DNA of 64,000 nucleotides from Moraxella boevrei DSM 14165. Its GTDB lineage: Bacteria; Pseudomonadota; Gammaproteobacteria; Pseudomonadales; Moraxellaceae. The DNA lies in assembly GCF_000379845.1 (NCBI RefSeq), contig NZ_KB903782.1, forward strand, positions 143 through 64,142, in the 5' to 3' direction. Shown one piece after another: positions 56,015 through 64,000 of this stretch (its first letter is position 1; each line of letters opens with the position of its first letter). Both the position numbers and the translations under genes were made by a program. A model generated the notes under the pieces. It was not told where the DNA came from, did not search any database, and saw only the letters and a program-made list of their open reading frames with translations.

Positions 56015-57334
56015 TTATTTTTGCCGATTTAACACCAAATTTAATACAATTGCCGTCAATGTTGCCGTGCCAATTCCACCCAAATTAAACTGACCGATAT
56101 GCAAACTAAAGTCCCCTGCCCCCATAATCAATGTTACTGCACCAATGATTAGATTGGAATTTTTGCTAAAATCAATGTTATCATCAATCCAAATTTTTGC
56201 CCCTGCAATGGTAATCAAGCCAAAAACCACAATGGACGCCCCACCGAGCAACGCAGGCGGAATGCTATGAATAATCGCCCCAAATTTTGGCGATAAACCC
56301 AATAAAACTGCGACCAACCCTGCCACCACAAAAATGGTGGTAGAATACACTTTTGTTACCGCCATGACACCGATATTTTCCGCATAGGTGGTAACACCTG
56401 TTCCGCCCACGCCTGCTGACATCATGGTGCACGCACCGTCTGCAAAAAACGCCCGCCCCATATACGGCGACACTTTTTGCCCTGTCATCGCTTCTACCGC
56501 TTTAATATGTCCCAAATTTTCCGCTACCAAAATAAATGCCACAGGGGCAATTAAAACAATCGCATTCATCTCAAAAGTTGGTGTATAAAATTTTGGCAAA
56601 CCAAAGAGCGGTGCATTAGCAACAGGAGCAAAATCAATGGGCGTTCCTAAACCCATGACATTGGTTAACACAAAATACACCAAATACGCCAACACCAACC
56701 CCACTAGCAACAACAAACGGCGGAGCATGCCACGAGCGAACACCGCCACGCCACTAATACACAACACGGTCAATAACGCCACCCAACTGTCAAATTGATT
56801 GCCTGATACGCCCTTAATCGTGACAGGTGCAAGATTTAAACCAATAATCATCACAATCGCCCCAGTGACAATCGGTGGCATCAACTTTTCAATCCACGCC
56901 ACGCCTGTTTTCATCACCAATAATCCAATCATGGCATAAATCGCCCCACACGCCACAATACCGCCCAACGCCACCGATAAATTGACATTAAAACCCGATC
57001 CTGCATACGCCGTTGCGGTAATCACAGGGGCGATAAACGCAAAACTTGAGCCCAAATAACTCGGCACACGCCCGCCTGTCAAAAAGAAAAAGCCAATCGT
57101 GCTAATCCCCGCCATTAAAATCGCTAAATTCGCATCAAAACCCATTAACAAAGGGGCTAACACAGTCGCCCCAAACATAGCAAAAGCGTGCTGTAAACCA
57201 AGCAAAATACTTTTATCCACAGGCAAATACTCGTGAATACCGACAGGGTGCTGGTCTAGGTCGCCTTTATAAGGTTGCCATTTTGGAAACCAGCCTGTAT
57301 CGGCGGTTGGTTGGGTTGTGTATTGGTCAGCCAT
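56015..57334 (-). CDS. NCS2 pyrimidine/uracil permease (RutG/UraA-like)
   Basis: A 439-residue inner membrane nucleobase:cation symporter with 14 TM segments. Family blocks: GLQHAFAMFGATVLAPLLMGFD, TGGRVPSYLGSSFAF, LIAPVAFILVAENLGHIKAVEAMTG, and GGTGVTTYAENIGVMAVTKVYST with the substrate-binding Glu. The pattern is closer to RutG than UraA. It takes up uracil or related pyrimidines; no other pyrimidine genes are adjacent. GGGGGA precedes the ATG. Confidence 0.9.
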   Translation of the reverse strand: MADQYTTQPTADTGWFPKWQPYKGDLDQHPVGIHEYLPVDKSILLGLQHAFAMFGATVLAPLLMGFDANLAILMAGISTIGFFFLTGGRVPSYLGSSFAFIAPVITATAYAGSGFNVNLSVALGGIVACGAIYAMIGLLVMKTGVAWIEKLMPPIVTGAIVMIIGLNLAPVTIKGVSGNQFDSWVALLTVLCISGVAVFARGMLRRLLLLVGLVLAYLVYFVLTNVMGLGTPIDFAPVANAPLFGLPKFYTPTFEMNAIVLIAPVAFILVAENLGHIKAVEAMTGQKVSPYMGRAFFADGACTMMSAGVGGTGVTTYAENIGVMAVTKVYSTTIFVVAGLVAVLLGLSPKFGAIIHSIPPALLGGASIVVFGLITIAGAKIWIDDNIDFSKNSNLIIGAVTLIMGAGDFSLHIGQFNLGGIGTATLTAIVLNLVLNRQK

Positions 57335-57546
57335 TTTTCCCCCATGCTGTTTTGTGACGTGATTATTTTTGAGAATAAAGCTATGCCCAAATTCGGTGCA
57401 TTATACCCTAATTGTTAATTTTTGTAATCTTTTATTTTTTGGAAAAAATTCTGCTAAAAATCACGCCTATTGCAAAAAATAACTTGAGTTTTAAGATTTT
57501 TTTGTCATGATAAGCGAATAATTTTGATTGATTTAAAAAGAAAAAA

Positions 57547-57795
57547 ATGATTATTGACTTATCGCCACAAACTGAAATTTACATTCAACAAATCGCCCAA
57601 ACCCAAGGCATAAATACGGAAAAATACGCCAGTCAATTTTTGGAAAAAAATTTACCCAAACAAATTGAACGTCCTTTTGATTTTGATTTGGAATTGATAA
57701 AAACATCCATTGAAAGCGGTTTTAAACCCATTCCGAAATTTGAACATACCAATGATTTAGTAGATTGGCGTGGCGGTAAAAATAAGTTAATCTAA
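57547..57795 (+). CDS. Small RHH-like protein, possible orphan antitoxin
   Basis: An 82-residue protein with purine-rich leader (AAAGAAAAAA) before the ATG. The N-terminal MIIDLSPQTEIYIQQIAQTQGINTEKYASQFLEK has the length and pattern (beta strand, then two helices) of ribbon-helix-helix antitoxins such as those in cyanobacterial and proteobacterial RelBE/VapBC-type pairs. The C-terminal FEHTNDLVDWRGGKN may be the toxin-binding tail. No toxin gene is adjacent. It overlaps the 3' end of convergent cysG by 9 bp. Confidence 0.55.
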   Translation: MIIDLSPQTEIYIQQIAQTQGINTEKYASQFLEKNLPKQIERPFDFDLELIKTSIESGFKPIPKFEHTNDLVDWRGGKNKLI

Positions 57796-59223
57796 TTTCC
57801 CCAACCTTTCTCGTAATTTTACGACATTTCCCATAATCAACAAGGCAGGGGCAGGTAGCCTAGCAACTGCTTGTTTTTCCACAATATTTTGTAGCGTACC
57901 TGTCAAAACTCGTTGATTTGGCAAACTTGCATTGGACACTATGGCTATCGGCGTATCGGCAGATTTTCCAGCTTTAATTAACCCAGTTATTAAAATATCT
58001 AACTTACCTAAACCCATATAAAACACCACGGTTTGTGTATCGTCTAGCAAATCTTGATAATTTTCGTTCGGTGTATCTTTTTTTAAACAAGCGGTTACAA
58101 ACTTGACCGACTGGGCGTAATCTCGGTGCGTGAGCGGTATGCCTGCACAGCTCGCCCCTGCGGTCGCTGACGTGATGCCCGCCACGATTTCATAGTCTAT
58201 CCCTGCCTCGGCAAGGCGTTCGGCTTCTTCGCCACCACGCCCAAAAATCAGGGGGTCACCCCCTTTTAGGCGTAGCACACGTTTGCCAAATTTGGCGTGT
58301 TGCATCAACAAATCATTGATTGTTTCTTGAGCAACCGCATGGTTACTGGCTTTTTTACCAACATAAATTTTGCTCGCATCTCGGCGACACAAGTTCAAAA
58401 TCGGCTCGGAAACCAAGTTATCATAAAACACAATATCCGCCTGTTGCATATAGCGTAACGCTTTAAACGTCAGCAAATCTGGGTCGCCCGCCCCTGCCCC
58501 AACGATGTAAACTTTGCCGATTTTTTCTACTCCTTTGTCTTGATAATCGTTAGCAAACATCTCTATCAAGTCGGCTAATTGCTGTTCTGCCTTGTCAAAA
58601 TCATTGGCAAAAATTTGTTCGGCAATTTCACTGGTTATGCCAAAATCACTGGCTTGTGCGGTCAAAGTTTCGCCACCAAACACCTTTTCCCACAACTGTC
58701 TGCGAGCCGTGATGTGCGGTAATTTTTGTTTGACGGTTTGACGATACTTGCCTGCCAATTCTGCCAATTTGCCCAAATTTTGCGGTAACAAACTTTCCAA
58801 TTTGGCACGCAACAACCGAGCCAATACAGGCGATGTGCCATTGCTAGAAATCGCCACGGTAATCGGCTCTCTGTCCACAATCGCAGGAAAAATAAAACGA
58901 CAGAGTTCAGGATTATCCACCACATTTACAGGAATATGTTGGCGTTCGCTGTCATGAAAAACTTGTTCATTGACAATTTGATTATCCGTACAAGCGATGA
59001 CAAGTCTTTGATTTTGTAAATACTTTTCTTGATAATCATCTTGAATAAATTGATGATGTTGTTGAAATTTTTGCAAAAGTTGCGGTTCAAATGCTGGAGC
59101 AACAAAAGTTATGGCCGCCCCAGCTTGTGCCAATAACTCAGCTTTTCGCATGGCAACTTCACCACCACCGACTAACAACACAGGGCAATTTTGTAGATTA
59201 AAAAAAAGTGGTAAAGTTTTCAT
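57787..59223 (-). CDS. cysG: Siroheme synthase (CysG, trifunctional)
   Basis: A 478-residue enzyme. The N-terminal half (LPLFFNLQNCPVLLVGGGEVAMRKAELL, FIFPAIVDREPITVAISSNGTSPVLARLLRAKLE) is the precorrin-2 dehydrogenase/ferrochelatase. The C-terminal half (KVYIVGAGAGDPDLLTFKALRYMQQADIVFYDNLV, RLKGGDPLIFGRGGEEAERL, GIPLTHRDYAQSV) is uroporphyrinogen-III methyltransferase. It makes the siroheme needed by CysI. ATG at 59223 with AGGA upstream is preferred to TTG 59238. It lies 33 bp downstream of cysH, likely in one operon. Confidence 0.95.
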   Translation of the reverse strand: MKTLPLFFNLQNCPVLLVGGGEVAMRKAELLAQAGAAITFVAPAFEPQLLQKFQQHHQFIQDDYQEKYLQNQRLVIACTDNQIVNEQVFHDSERQHIPVNVVDNPELCRFIFPAIVDREPITVAISSNGTSPVLARLLRAKLESLLPQNLGKLAELAGKYRQTVKQKLPHITARRQLWEKVFGGETLTAQASDFGITSEIAEQIFANDFDKAEQQLADLIEMFANDYQDKGVEKIGKVYIVGAGAGDPDLLTFKALRYMQQADIVFYDNLVSEPILNLCRRDASKIYVGKKASNHAVAQETINDLLMQHAKFGKRVLRLKGGDPLIFGRGGEEAERLAEAGIDYEIVAGITSATAGASCAGIPLTHRDYAQSVKFVTACLKKDTPNENYQDLLDDTQTVVFYMGLGKLDILITGLIKAGKSADTPIAIVSNASLPNQRVLTGTLQNIVEKQAVARLPAPALLIMGNVVKLRERLGKLD

Positions 59224-59256
59224 GCGATTTCCTTTCAAACAAAATTTGACAAAAAA

Positions 59257-59892
59257 TTATAATTGGGTATGCAAGCCACACTCACGATTTTCTTCAACTT
59301 TGGTTGGGTCAAAATAATCGTGTTCATTTGGCAAATTGTTCGCTTGCACATATTTTTCCAAGTCATTTTCTGCCCAATGAAACAGCGGTGCAACCTTGAT
59401 AATACCGTCTTTACTCACAGTCACGATGTCAAGCGATTGACGAAATTCTGTTTGGTCTTTACGAATAGCATTAATCCACAAATCTGGCTGAATGTCTTGC
59501 AGGGCGCGAGCGAACGGCTCAAGTTTGACTTGCTCGGTAAAAGTGGCATGAGCAGGATTGTCCACGCTTGGAATACCGTTAAATTCGGCATTTCGCCACG
59601 CACTTGACTGTTTTGGCAAATAGGTTAAAACCTTTAAATTCAAGTCTTTGATGATTTTAAAGGCACAACGATAAGTCGCTTCCGTGTTGTAACCACTATC
59701 CACGAATAGCACAGGAATATCCGATTTTTGTTGGCTAACCAGGTGCAAAATTACCGACTCATACGGACGAAAATTGGTGGTAATAAGGGGATTTTTGGCA
59801 ACCGATAACGCCCAAGCAATGATGTCTTGTGCGGTTTTGCCTTGTAATTCGGCGTTGATTTGGGCGATGTCTAGGTTAAGTTTATTACTCAT
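59257..59892 (-). CDS. cysH: Phosphoadenylyl-sulfate (or adenylyl-sulfate) reductase
   Basis: A 211-residue PAPS-reductase-family enzyme that makes sulfite. It has TTNFRPYESVILHLV, DIPVLFVDSGYNTEATYRCA, INAIRKDQTEFR and the C-terminal catalytic ECGLH. The two Cys-Cys pairs that ligate the [4Fe-4S] cluster of APS reductases are missing; only Cys in YRCAF and ECGLH occur. By motif it is a thioredoxin-dependent PAPS reductase. AAGGA lies before ATG. Divergent from cysI with 240 bp between. Confidence 0.9.
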   Translation of the reverse strand: MSNKLNLDIAQINAELQGKTAQDIIAWALSVAKNPLITTNFRPYESVILHLVSQQKSDIPVLFVDSGYNTEATYRCAFKIIKDLNLKVLTYLPKQSSAWRNAEFNGIPSVDNPAHATFTEQVKLEPFARALQDIQPDLWINAIRKDQTEFRQSLDIVTVSKDGIIKVAPLFHWAENDLEKYVQANNLPNEHDYFDPTKVEENRECGLHTQL

Positions 59893-60132
59893 GGGTTTTC
59901 CTTCTTAACATAAAGCTGAAATGAAATTTGGGTATTGCTTATGCTAATGGCTTTTGGTTATGAATAAAAATGCAAAAAACCGATATACTTATGAATAGAT
60001 AGAATTTATCAATTTGGCAAAATGGTTCTACTATAGTGGAAAATTTTGCAAGCTAAAAAAAATCAAAACAGGTTTTTTGCAAGCAAATACCCGTCATTTT
60101 TATTATTATTTTATTGATTTTTAAGGATTTTT

Positions 60133-61821
60133 ATGTATCGCTATAATCCGATTGACCAACAACTTGTCAATGATAGGGTTGAGCAATATCGCAACCAAAC
60201 CCAACGTTTTTTGGCAGGCGAATTGTCTGAAGAAGCGTTTTTACCACTACGGTTAATGAATGGCTTATACATTCAACGCCAAGCCCCTATGCTCCGCATC
60301 GCCATTCCTTACGGCTTGTTGGCGAGTTATCAGTTGCGAAAACTTGCCGACATTACCGAAAAATTTGACAAGGGCTACGGACATTTTACCACTCGCACCA
60401 ACATTCAGCTCAACTGGGTAAAACTGGAAGAAGTTCCTGACATTTTGGCGGAGTTGGCAACAGTGCAAATGCACGCCATTCAAACCTCTGGCAACTGCAT
60501 TCGCAACACGACCACCGACCCTTACGCAGGGGTAAACACGGCAGAAATCGCCGACCCACGTCCGTACTGTGAAATCATTCGCCAGTGGTCAACTTTTCAC
60601 CCAGAATTTACCTTTTTACCCCGTAAATTTAAAATCGCTGTCATCGGCTCAAAAGAAGACCGCAGTGCGTCAATGCTCCACGACATCGGCTTGCATATTG
60701 TCAAAAATGATAAGGGCGATATCGGCTTTGAAGTGGTGGTCGGTGGCGGATTGGGCAGAACGCCAATGATAGGTAAAGTGATTTGCGAATTTTTAGAGCC
60801 CAAACATTTGTTAAGTTATCTTGATGCGATTTTGCGTGTATACAACCTGTACGGCAGACGTGATAACAAGTACAAGGCTCGTATCAAAATCTTGGTGGAC
60901 AGCATGGGCAAAGATGAATTTGCCAAATTGGTTGATGATGCTTGGCACGGCACAGCTGACATCAAAGGCAGTAAAGACGGCGAATTGACTTTAACAAACG
61001 CACAAATTAATTATGCCAAATCGTTTTTTACCACACCAAATTACCAAGAATTTTCACAAGATGAATTAAGAAAAATTGATGAAAATTTACAAAAACAGCT
61101 TGCCAAAAATCGTGATTTTGCCAACTGGTACACGCATAATACCAAAAATCACAAACAAAACGGTTATCGGATTGTCAATATTTCGTTAAAACCATTTTTA
61201 AAAATTGCAGGTGATGTAACTGCCACGCAAATGCGAGTTATCGCAGAATTGGCGGATAATTACAGTTTTAGCGAAATCCGAGCCACGCATCATCAAAATT
61301 TATTGTTAAGTGATGTTAAACTATCTGATTTGTTTGATGTTTGGCAAACTTTGGCAAAATACGACCTGGCAAGAGCCAATATCGGCACGCTGACCGACAT
61401 CATCGCTTGTCCCGGATTTGACTATTGTTCGCTTGCTAATGCCAGTACGCTGAACATCGTGGATAAAATCAATCAGCAATTTGATGACCTAGATTTTGTC
61501 TATGATTTGGGTGATATTCGCCTAAATATGTCGGGCTGTATGAACGCCTGTGCCCATCATCATGTTGGTGATATTGGCATTTTGGGCGTGGATAAAAAGG
61601 GCGAACATTGGTATCAAATCTCAATCGGTGGCTCATCAAAAGAAGATGCCAAACTGGGTAAAATCTTAGGAAAAGCAGTGTCTGCCGATGATGTCGCGAT
61701 AACTTTGGATAGAATTTTACACGTTTATTTGGAACAACGCATGCCTGATGAACTGTTTTCAGATACTGTAGAACGTATTGGCGTTGAACCATTTAAGGAG
61801 CGAGTGTATGCCAGTTATTAA
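60133..61821 (+). CDS. cysI: Sulfite reductase hemoprotein (CysI/nitrite-sulfite reductase family)
   Basis: A 562-residue siroheme/[4Fe-4S] enzyme reducing sulfite to sulfide. Siroheme-binding arginine region is HFTTRTNIQLNW; QTSGNCIRNTTTDPYAG is a family block. Cluster ligands are CPGFDYC and SGCMNACAHHH. An Asp/Lys-rich segment around residues 300-340 is longer than in E. coli CysI. No flavoprotein CysJ is present, so it may use ferredoxin or another donor. It is followed, with 14-bp overlap, by a DUF934 gene, the usual arrangement in related bacteria. Confidence 0.93.
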   Translation: MYRYNPIDQQLVNDRVEQYRNQTQRFLAGELSEEAFLPLRLMNGLYIQRQAPMLRIAIPYGLLASYQLRKLADITEKFDKGYGHFTTRTNIQLNWVKLEEVPDILAELATVQMHAIQTSGNCIRNTTTDPYAGVNTAEIADPRPYCEIIRQWSTFHPEFTFLPRKFKIAVIGSKEDRSASMLHDIGLHIVKNDKGDIGFEVVVGGGLGRTPMIGKVICEFLEPKHLLSYLDAILRVYNLYGRRDNKYKARIKILVDSMGKDEFAKLVDDAWHGTADIKGSKDGELTLTNAQINYAKSFFTTPNYQEFSQDELRKIDENLQKQLAKNRDFANWYTHNTKNHKQNGYRIVNISLKPFLKIAGDVTATQMRVIAELADNYSFSEIRATHHQNLLLSDVKLSDLFDVWQTLAKYDLARANIGTLTDIIACPGFDYCSLANASTLNIVDKINQQFDDLDFVYDLGDIRLNMSGCMNACAHHHVGDIGILGVDKKGEHWYQISIGGSSKEDAKLGKILGKAVSADDVAITLDRILHVYLEQRMPDELFSDTVERIGVEPFKERVYASY

Positions 61822-62386
61822 TACCGAAAAAATTTTGGATATTTCTAGTGAAATCATTGAGTTTAACCAAACTCTTTTATTAGACAATTTAACCTTAACA
61901 TCTGATATTGATACCAATGTTGATGAAGTGATTGTCAAAGCAAATACCTTAGAGTTTGACGACGAAAACCTAGTTAAAAATTTACTGAATTTTTTAATTT
62001 CACTAAAAAATATAACCGATAAAAAAATTGGTTTACAGTTATCAGGCGAAGTGGATTTTGCCAAAATTAAACCATTTTTAAGCCAAATTTTTACCAATAT
62101 CTCCCTGATTGTGATAGATTTTGCAGGATTTCGTGATGGGCGTGGCTATAGCTTTGCCAAACAATTACAGCATGACAGCCGTTTTTCGCCAAATTTGACT
62201 TTACGAGCGACAGGTGGCTTGATTGCCGATAGTTTGCCGTTGTTACAACGTGTTGGCTTTAGCGAATTTGTGGTTGATGATGCGGTTTTTAAACCCCATT
62301 TTTTTGAACATTTTGACAAAATTAGACATTATTACGACGGTAAAAGTAGTCAAATTTTACCGATGTTTGCTCATTTACAAGGCTAA
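61808..62386 (+). CDS. DUF934 protein linked to sulfite reduction
   Basis: A 192-residue protein. The C-terminal half carries the DUF934 blocks DFAGFRDGRGYSFAKQL, TLRATGGLIADSLPLLQRVGFSEFVVDD. Function unproven; it is regularly encoded next to ferredoxin-type CysI and is thought to aid it. An AAGGAG ribosome site sits inside the cysI 3' end 7 bp before ATG 61808, indicating coupled translation. The N-terminal half is less conserved and rich in Asp/Asn/Leu. Confidence 0.87.
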   Translation: MPVINTEKILDISSEIIEFNQTLLLDNLTLTSDIDTNVDEVIVKANTLEFDDENLVKNLLNFLISLKNITDKKIGLQLSGEVDFAKIKPFLSQIFTNISLIVIDFAGFRDGRGYSFAKQLQHDSRFSPNLTLRATGGLIADSLPLLQRVGFSEFVVDDAVFKPHFFEHFDKIRHYYDGKSSQILPMFAHLQG

Positions 62387-62411
62387 CTTTTTAACATTTT
62401 AAGGAAGTTTT

Positions 62412-63650
62412 ATGAATTATCAAACCACAGACGGACTTGTGCCACCGCATGGCAGTCCTGTGTTAAAACCCAAACTTTTGACAGGGCAGGATCTAATCAA
62501 CGCCCAACAGCGAGCCGAAACTTTACCAAAAATCAACATCAGCTCTCGGGAAGCGGGCGATTTGATTATGCTTGGCATTGGCGGATTTACACCGCTAGAC
62601 GGCTTTATGAACCATGCCGACTGGTACAGCGTGTGTGACAATATGCACTTGGCGACAGGCGAATTGCAGGGTGTATTTTTCCCAATTCCGATTACCCTAT
62701 CCACCGACCAAACGACCGCCGACACGCTGAACATCGGCGATGATGTGGCTTTGGTGGCGGACGGTGAAATCCGTGGTATTTTGAGATTGAGCGAAAAATA
62801 TACGATTGACAAAGCATTTGAATGCAAAACAGTATTCGGCACGACCGACAGCGAACACCCCGGTGTCGCCATGGTATTGGCTCAAGGCGATGTCAATTTG
62901 GCAGGTGATGTAATGGTATTGAGCGAAGGCGATTTTCCAGAAAAATACCCTGACATTTATCTCACGCCGACCCAAACTCGAGAAATTTTTGCCAAAAAAG
63001 GTTGGAAAACGGTATCAGCTTTCCAAACTCGTAATCCGATGCACCGCTCGCACGAATATTTGGCGAAGATTGCGGTAGAAATTTGTGATGGCGTTCTCAT
63101 TCACAGCTTGCTTGGGGCGTTAAAAAAAGGCGACATTCCTGCGGAGGTACGTCAAGAAGCGATAGGCACGCTGATTGATAATTATTTCAAAAAAGACACC
63201 GTCGTTCAGGCAGGTTATCCGCTAGATATGCGGTATGCTGGTCCACGAGAAGCCTTATTGCATGCCTTGTTCCGTCAAAATTATGGGTGCAGTCATTTGA
63301 TTGTTGGGCGAGACCATGCAGGCGTTGGCGATTATTATGGGGCATTTGACGCTCAAAAAATCTTTGATAGGTTAAGCGATGATGACTTGATAACTCAGCC
63401 GTTAAAAATTGATTGGACGTTTTATTGCACGGCGTGCGACAGCATGGCGAGTACCAAAACTTGTCCGCATGATGAGCGTTTTCATGTGAAAGTGTCTGGC
63501 ACAAAATTACGCAAAGCCTTATCGGAAAATCAGCCCATTCCTGAGCATTTTAGCCGTCCTGAAGTATTGGCAATTTTGCAAACATATTATCAAAATTTGG
63601 CGGAAAATGACCGTCATCAAGTGGCATTAAAAGGGCATTCAGCAAAATAA
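62412..63650 (+). CDS. sat: Sulfate adenylyltransferase (homo-oligomeric ATP sulfurylase)
   Basis: A 412-residue enzyme forming APS from sulfate and ATP. It has [11 protein letters not shown] at the N-terminus, [10 protein letters not shown], the ATP-site [11 protein letters not shown], and [12 protein letters not shown]. It is the single-chain type rather than CysD/CysN. No APS-kinase domain is fused. AAGGAAG precedes the ATG. 25 bp after the DUF934 gene, so cysI-DUF934-sat form an operon. Confidence 0.96.
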   Translation: MNYQTTDGLVPPHGSPVLKPKLLTGQDLINAQQRAETLPKINISSREAGDLIMLGIGGFTPLDGFMNHADWYSVCDNMHLATGELQGVFFPIPITLSTDQTTADTLNIGDDVALVADGEIRGILRLSEKYTIDKAFECKTVFGTTDSEHPGVAMVLAQGDVNLAGDVMVLSEGDFPEKYPDIYLTPTQTREIFAKKGWKTVSAFQTRNPMHRSHEYLAKIAVEICDGVLIHSLLGALKKGDIPAEVRQEAIGTLIDNYFKKDTVVQAGYPLDMRYAGPREALLHALFRQNYGCSHLIVGRDHAGVGDYYGAFDAQKIFDRLSDDDLITQPLKIDWTFYCTACDSMASTKTCPHDERFHVKVSGTKLRKALSENQPIPEHFSRPEVLAILQTYYQNLAENDRHQVALKGHSAK

Positions 63651-63671
63651 ATCTGTTGTCTTTTGCAAAAT

Positions 63672-63701
63672 AAAAAGCAGTGATATATTCACTGTTTTTT
63701 T
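63672..63701. terminator. Terminator after sat, also serving the convergent gene
   Basis: CAGTGA/TCACTG core stem (63678-63683, 63689-63694) with a 5-nt loop, extended by A:T pairs, and a following T run. Confidence 0.8.
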
Positions 63702-64000
63702 ATTTTCCCAAATACGCCTTAACCGCTTGTTCTTTATCCGCATTTACCCACCAATAATCAATCCCCACCGCATTGGTCGGCAACGCCCCATGCTCAAACT
63801 GTTGCCAATATGCTACCGTATCTTGCGACTTGCCATAGGTCGGTATCACATAAAAATGTGCCAATAACAAACGGTCAAGCACCTTGGTATACAACATAAT
63901 GTCATCACGGTTATGCGATTTGATAAGTTGCTCAATCACACTGTCAATCACTGGATTTTTGATACCTGCAGTATTTTGATTGCCCTGTTCATCGGCAGAT
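63700..64000 (-). CDS. YejA-type oligopeptide-binding protein, C-terminal part (partial)
   Basis: The frame is open to the right window edge. The visible 100 residues (NTAGIKNPVIDSVIEQLI, LDRLLLAHFYVIPTYGKSQ, then AYWQQFE and GIDYWW) match the C-terminus of family-5 extracellular solute-binding proteins of the YejA group, where NxxGIxDPxxDxLI and a Trp-Trp near the end are typical. It would bind peptides in the periplasm for an ABC importer. Start and signal peptide lie outside. Confidence 0.8.
   Translation of the reverse strand, partial: SADEQGNQNTAGIKNPVIDSVIEQLIKSHNRDDIMLYTKVLDRLLLAHFYVIPTYGKSQDTVAYWQQFEHGALPTNAVGIDYWWVNADKEQAVKAYLGK

Noticed and set aside
59893-60132. CysB-binding site between divergent cysH and cysI
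   Set aside because: A regulator site is expected here, but the AT-rich sequence gives no motif clear enough to annotate.
62420-62872. Minus-strand frame of 150 codons opposite sat
   Set aside because: Antisense to well-conserved Sat motifs with no start context or domain.
1-64000. CRISPR array, rRNA or tRNA genes
   Set aside because: No regularly spaced short direct repeats, rRNA core sequences or cloverleaf with a CCA end were seen by eye; a tRNAscan/Infernal run would be decisive.

Overview
The window looks like a chromosomal segment of a gammaproteobacterium of the family Moraxellaceae (Moraxella/Faucicola/Psychrobacter-like). The evidence is moderately AT-rich DNA, Gram-negative envelope genes (TamA, OmpA-type lipoprotein-like proteins, BepA-like protease), a secreted lipase with its Lif foldase, a sigma-32 gene with a canonical RpoH box, a PEP synthase/PpsR pair, and a homo-oligomeric-type sulfate adenylyltransferase next to cysI/cysH/cysG. 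Genus assignment is inference from gene content only. No rRNA, tRNA or CRISPR array was recognised.

Layout. 0-2.5 kb: the 5' part of a large BapA/CshA-type repeat adhesin (runs off the left edge), preceded in the same direction by an OmpA-domain protein. 2.7-6 kb: folB and tamA. 6.2-9 kb: an LplT-like and a YnfM-like MFS transporter, separated by a MITE-like inverted-repeat element and a REP-like pair. 9.3-11.6 kb: MaoC-like hydratase and a serine beta-lactamase-fold hydrolase. 11.7-16 kb: a polar amino acid ABC importer with three tandem substrate-binding lipoproteins and two permeases but no ATPase. 16.3-18.2 kb: accB-accC. 18.3-24 kb: YihY-type membrane protein, an Rpn-transposase fragment, an AhpD-like protein, lif/lip, and dcd. 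24-31.5 kb: pepN, murB, a YdcF-like protein, rraA, an SDR-like protein, rsfS, and a NYN-domain protein. 31.6-39.4 kb: pta-ackA, a DegS-like protease, ppsA and ppsR. 39.4-44.4 kb: an unrecognised secreted protein, an NlpC/P60 hydrolase, a GGDEF protein and an MHS-type transporter.

44.5-50.2 kb is an island of decay: tag is cut off by an IS607-type remnant, followed by an orphan VgrG C-terminal fragment gene and a frameshifted rarD. Next come an Lrp-family regulator and a split ThrE exporter that look intact, then a wrecked pstB, a beheaded pstA and the tail of an IS1595-family transposase. 50.3-57.8 kb: cytochrome c4, engB, BepA-like protease, TusA-like protein, rpoH with a long acidic N-terminal extension, DUF423 protein, RutG/UraA-type permease and a small RHH-like orphan. 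57.8-63.7 kb: assimilatory sulfate reduction genes (cysG, cysH, cysI, DUF934, sat). The right edge holds the 3' end of a YejA-type oligopeptide-binding protein.

How parts work together: Sat makes APS, CysH/CysI reduce it via sulfite to sulfide, and CysG supplies siroheme to CysI; Pta/AckA and PpsA/PpsR balance acetyl-CoA, acetate, pyruvate and PEP; AccB/AccC feed fatty-acid synthesis; Lip needs Lif to fold before export. I did not find a convincing new defence or signalling system. The most unusual points are the domain-deleted Pta, the extended RpoH, the SBP triplication without an ATPase, the reductive decay of pst, and an uncharacterised secreted protein with an HxxE...H pattern.
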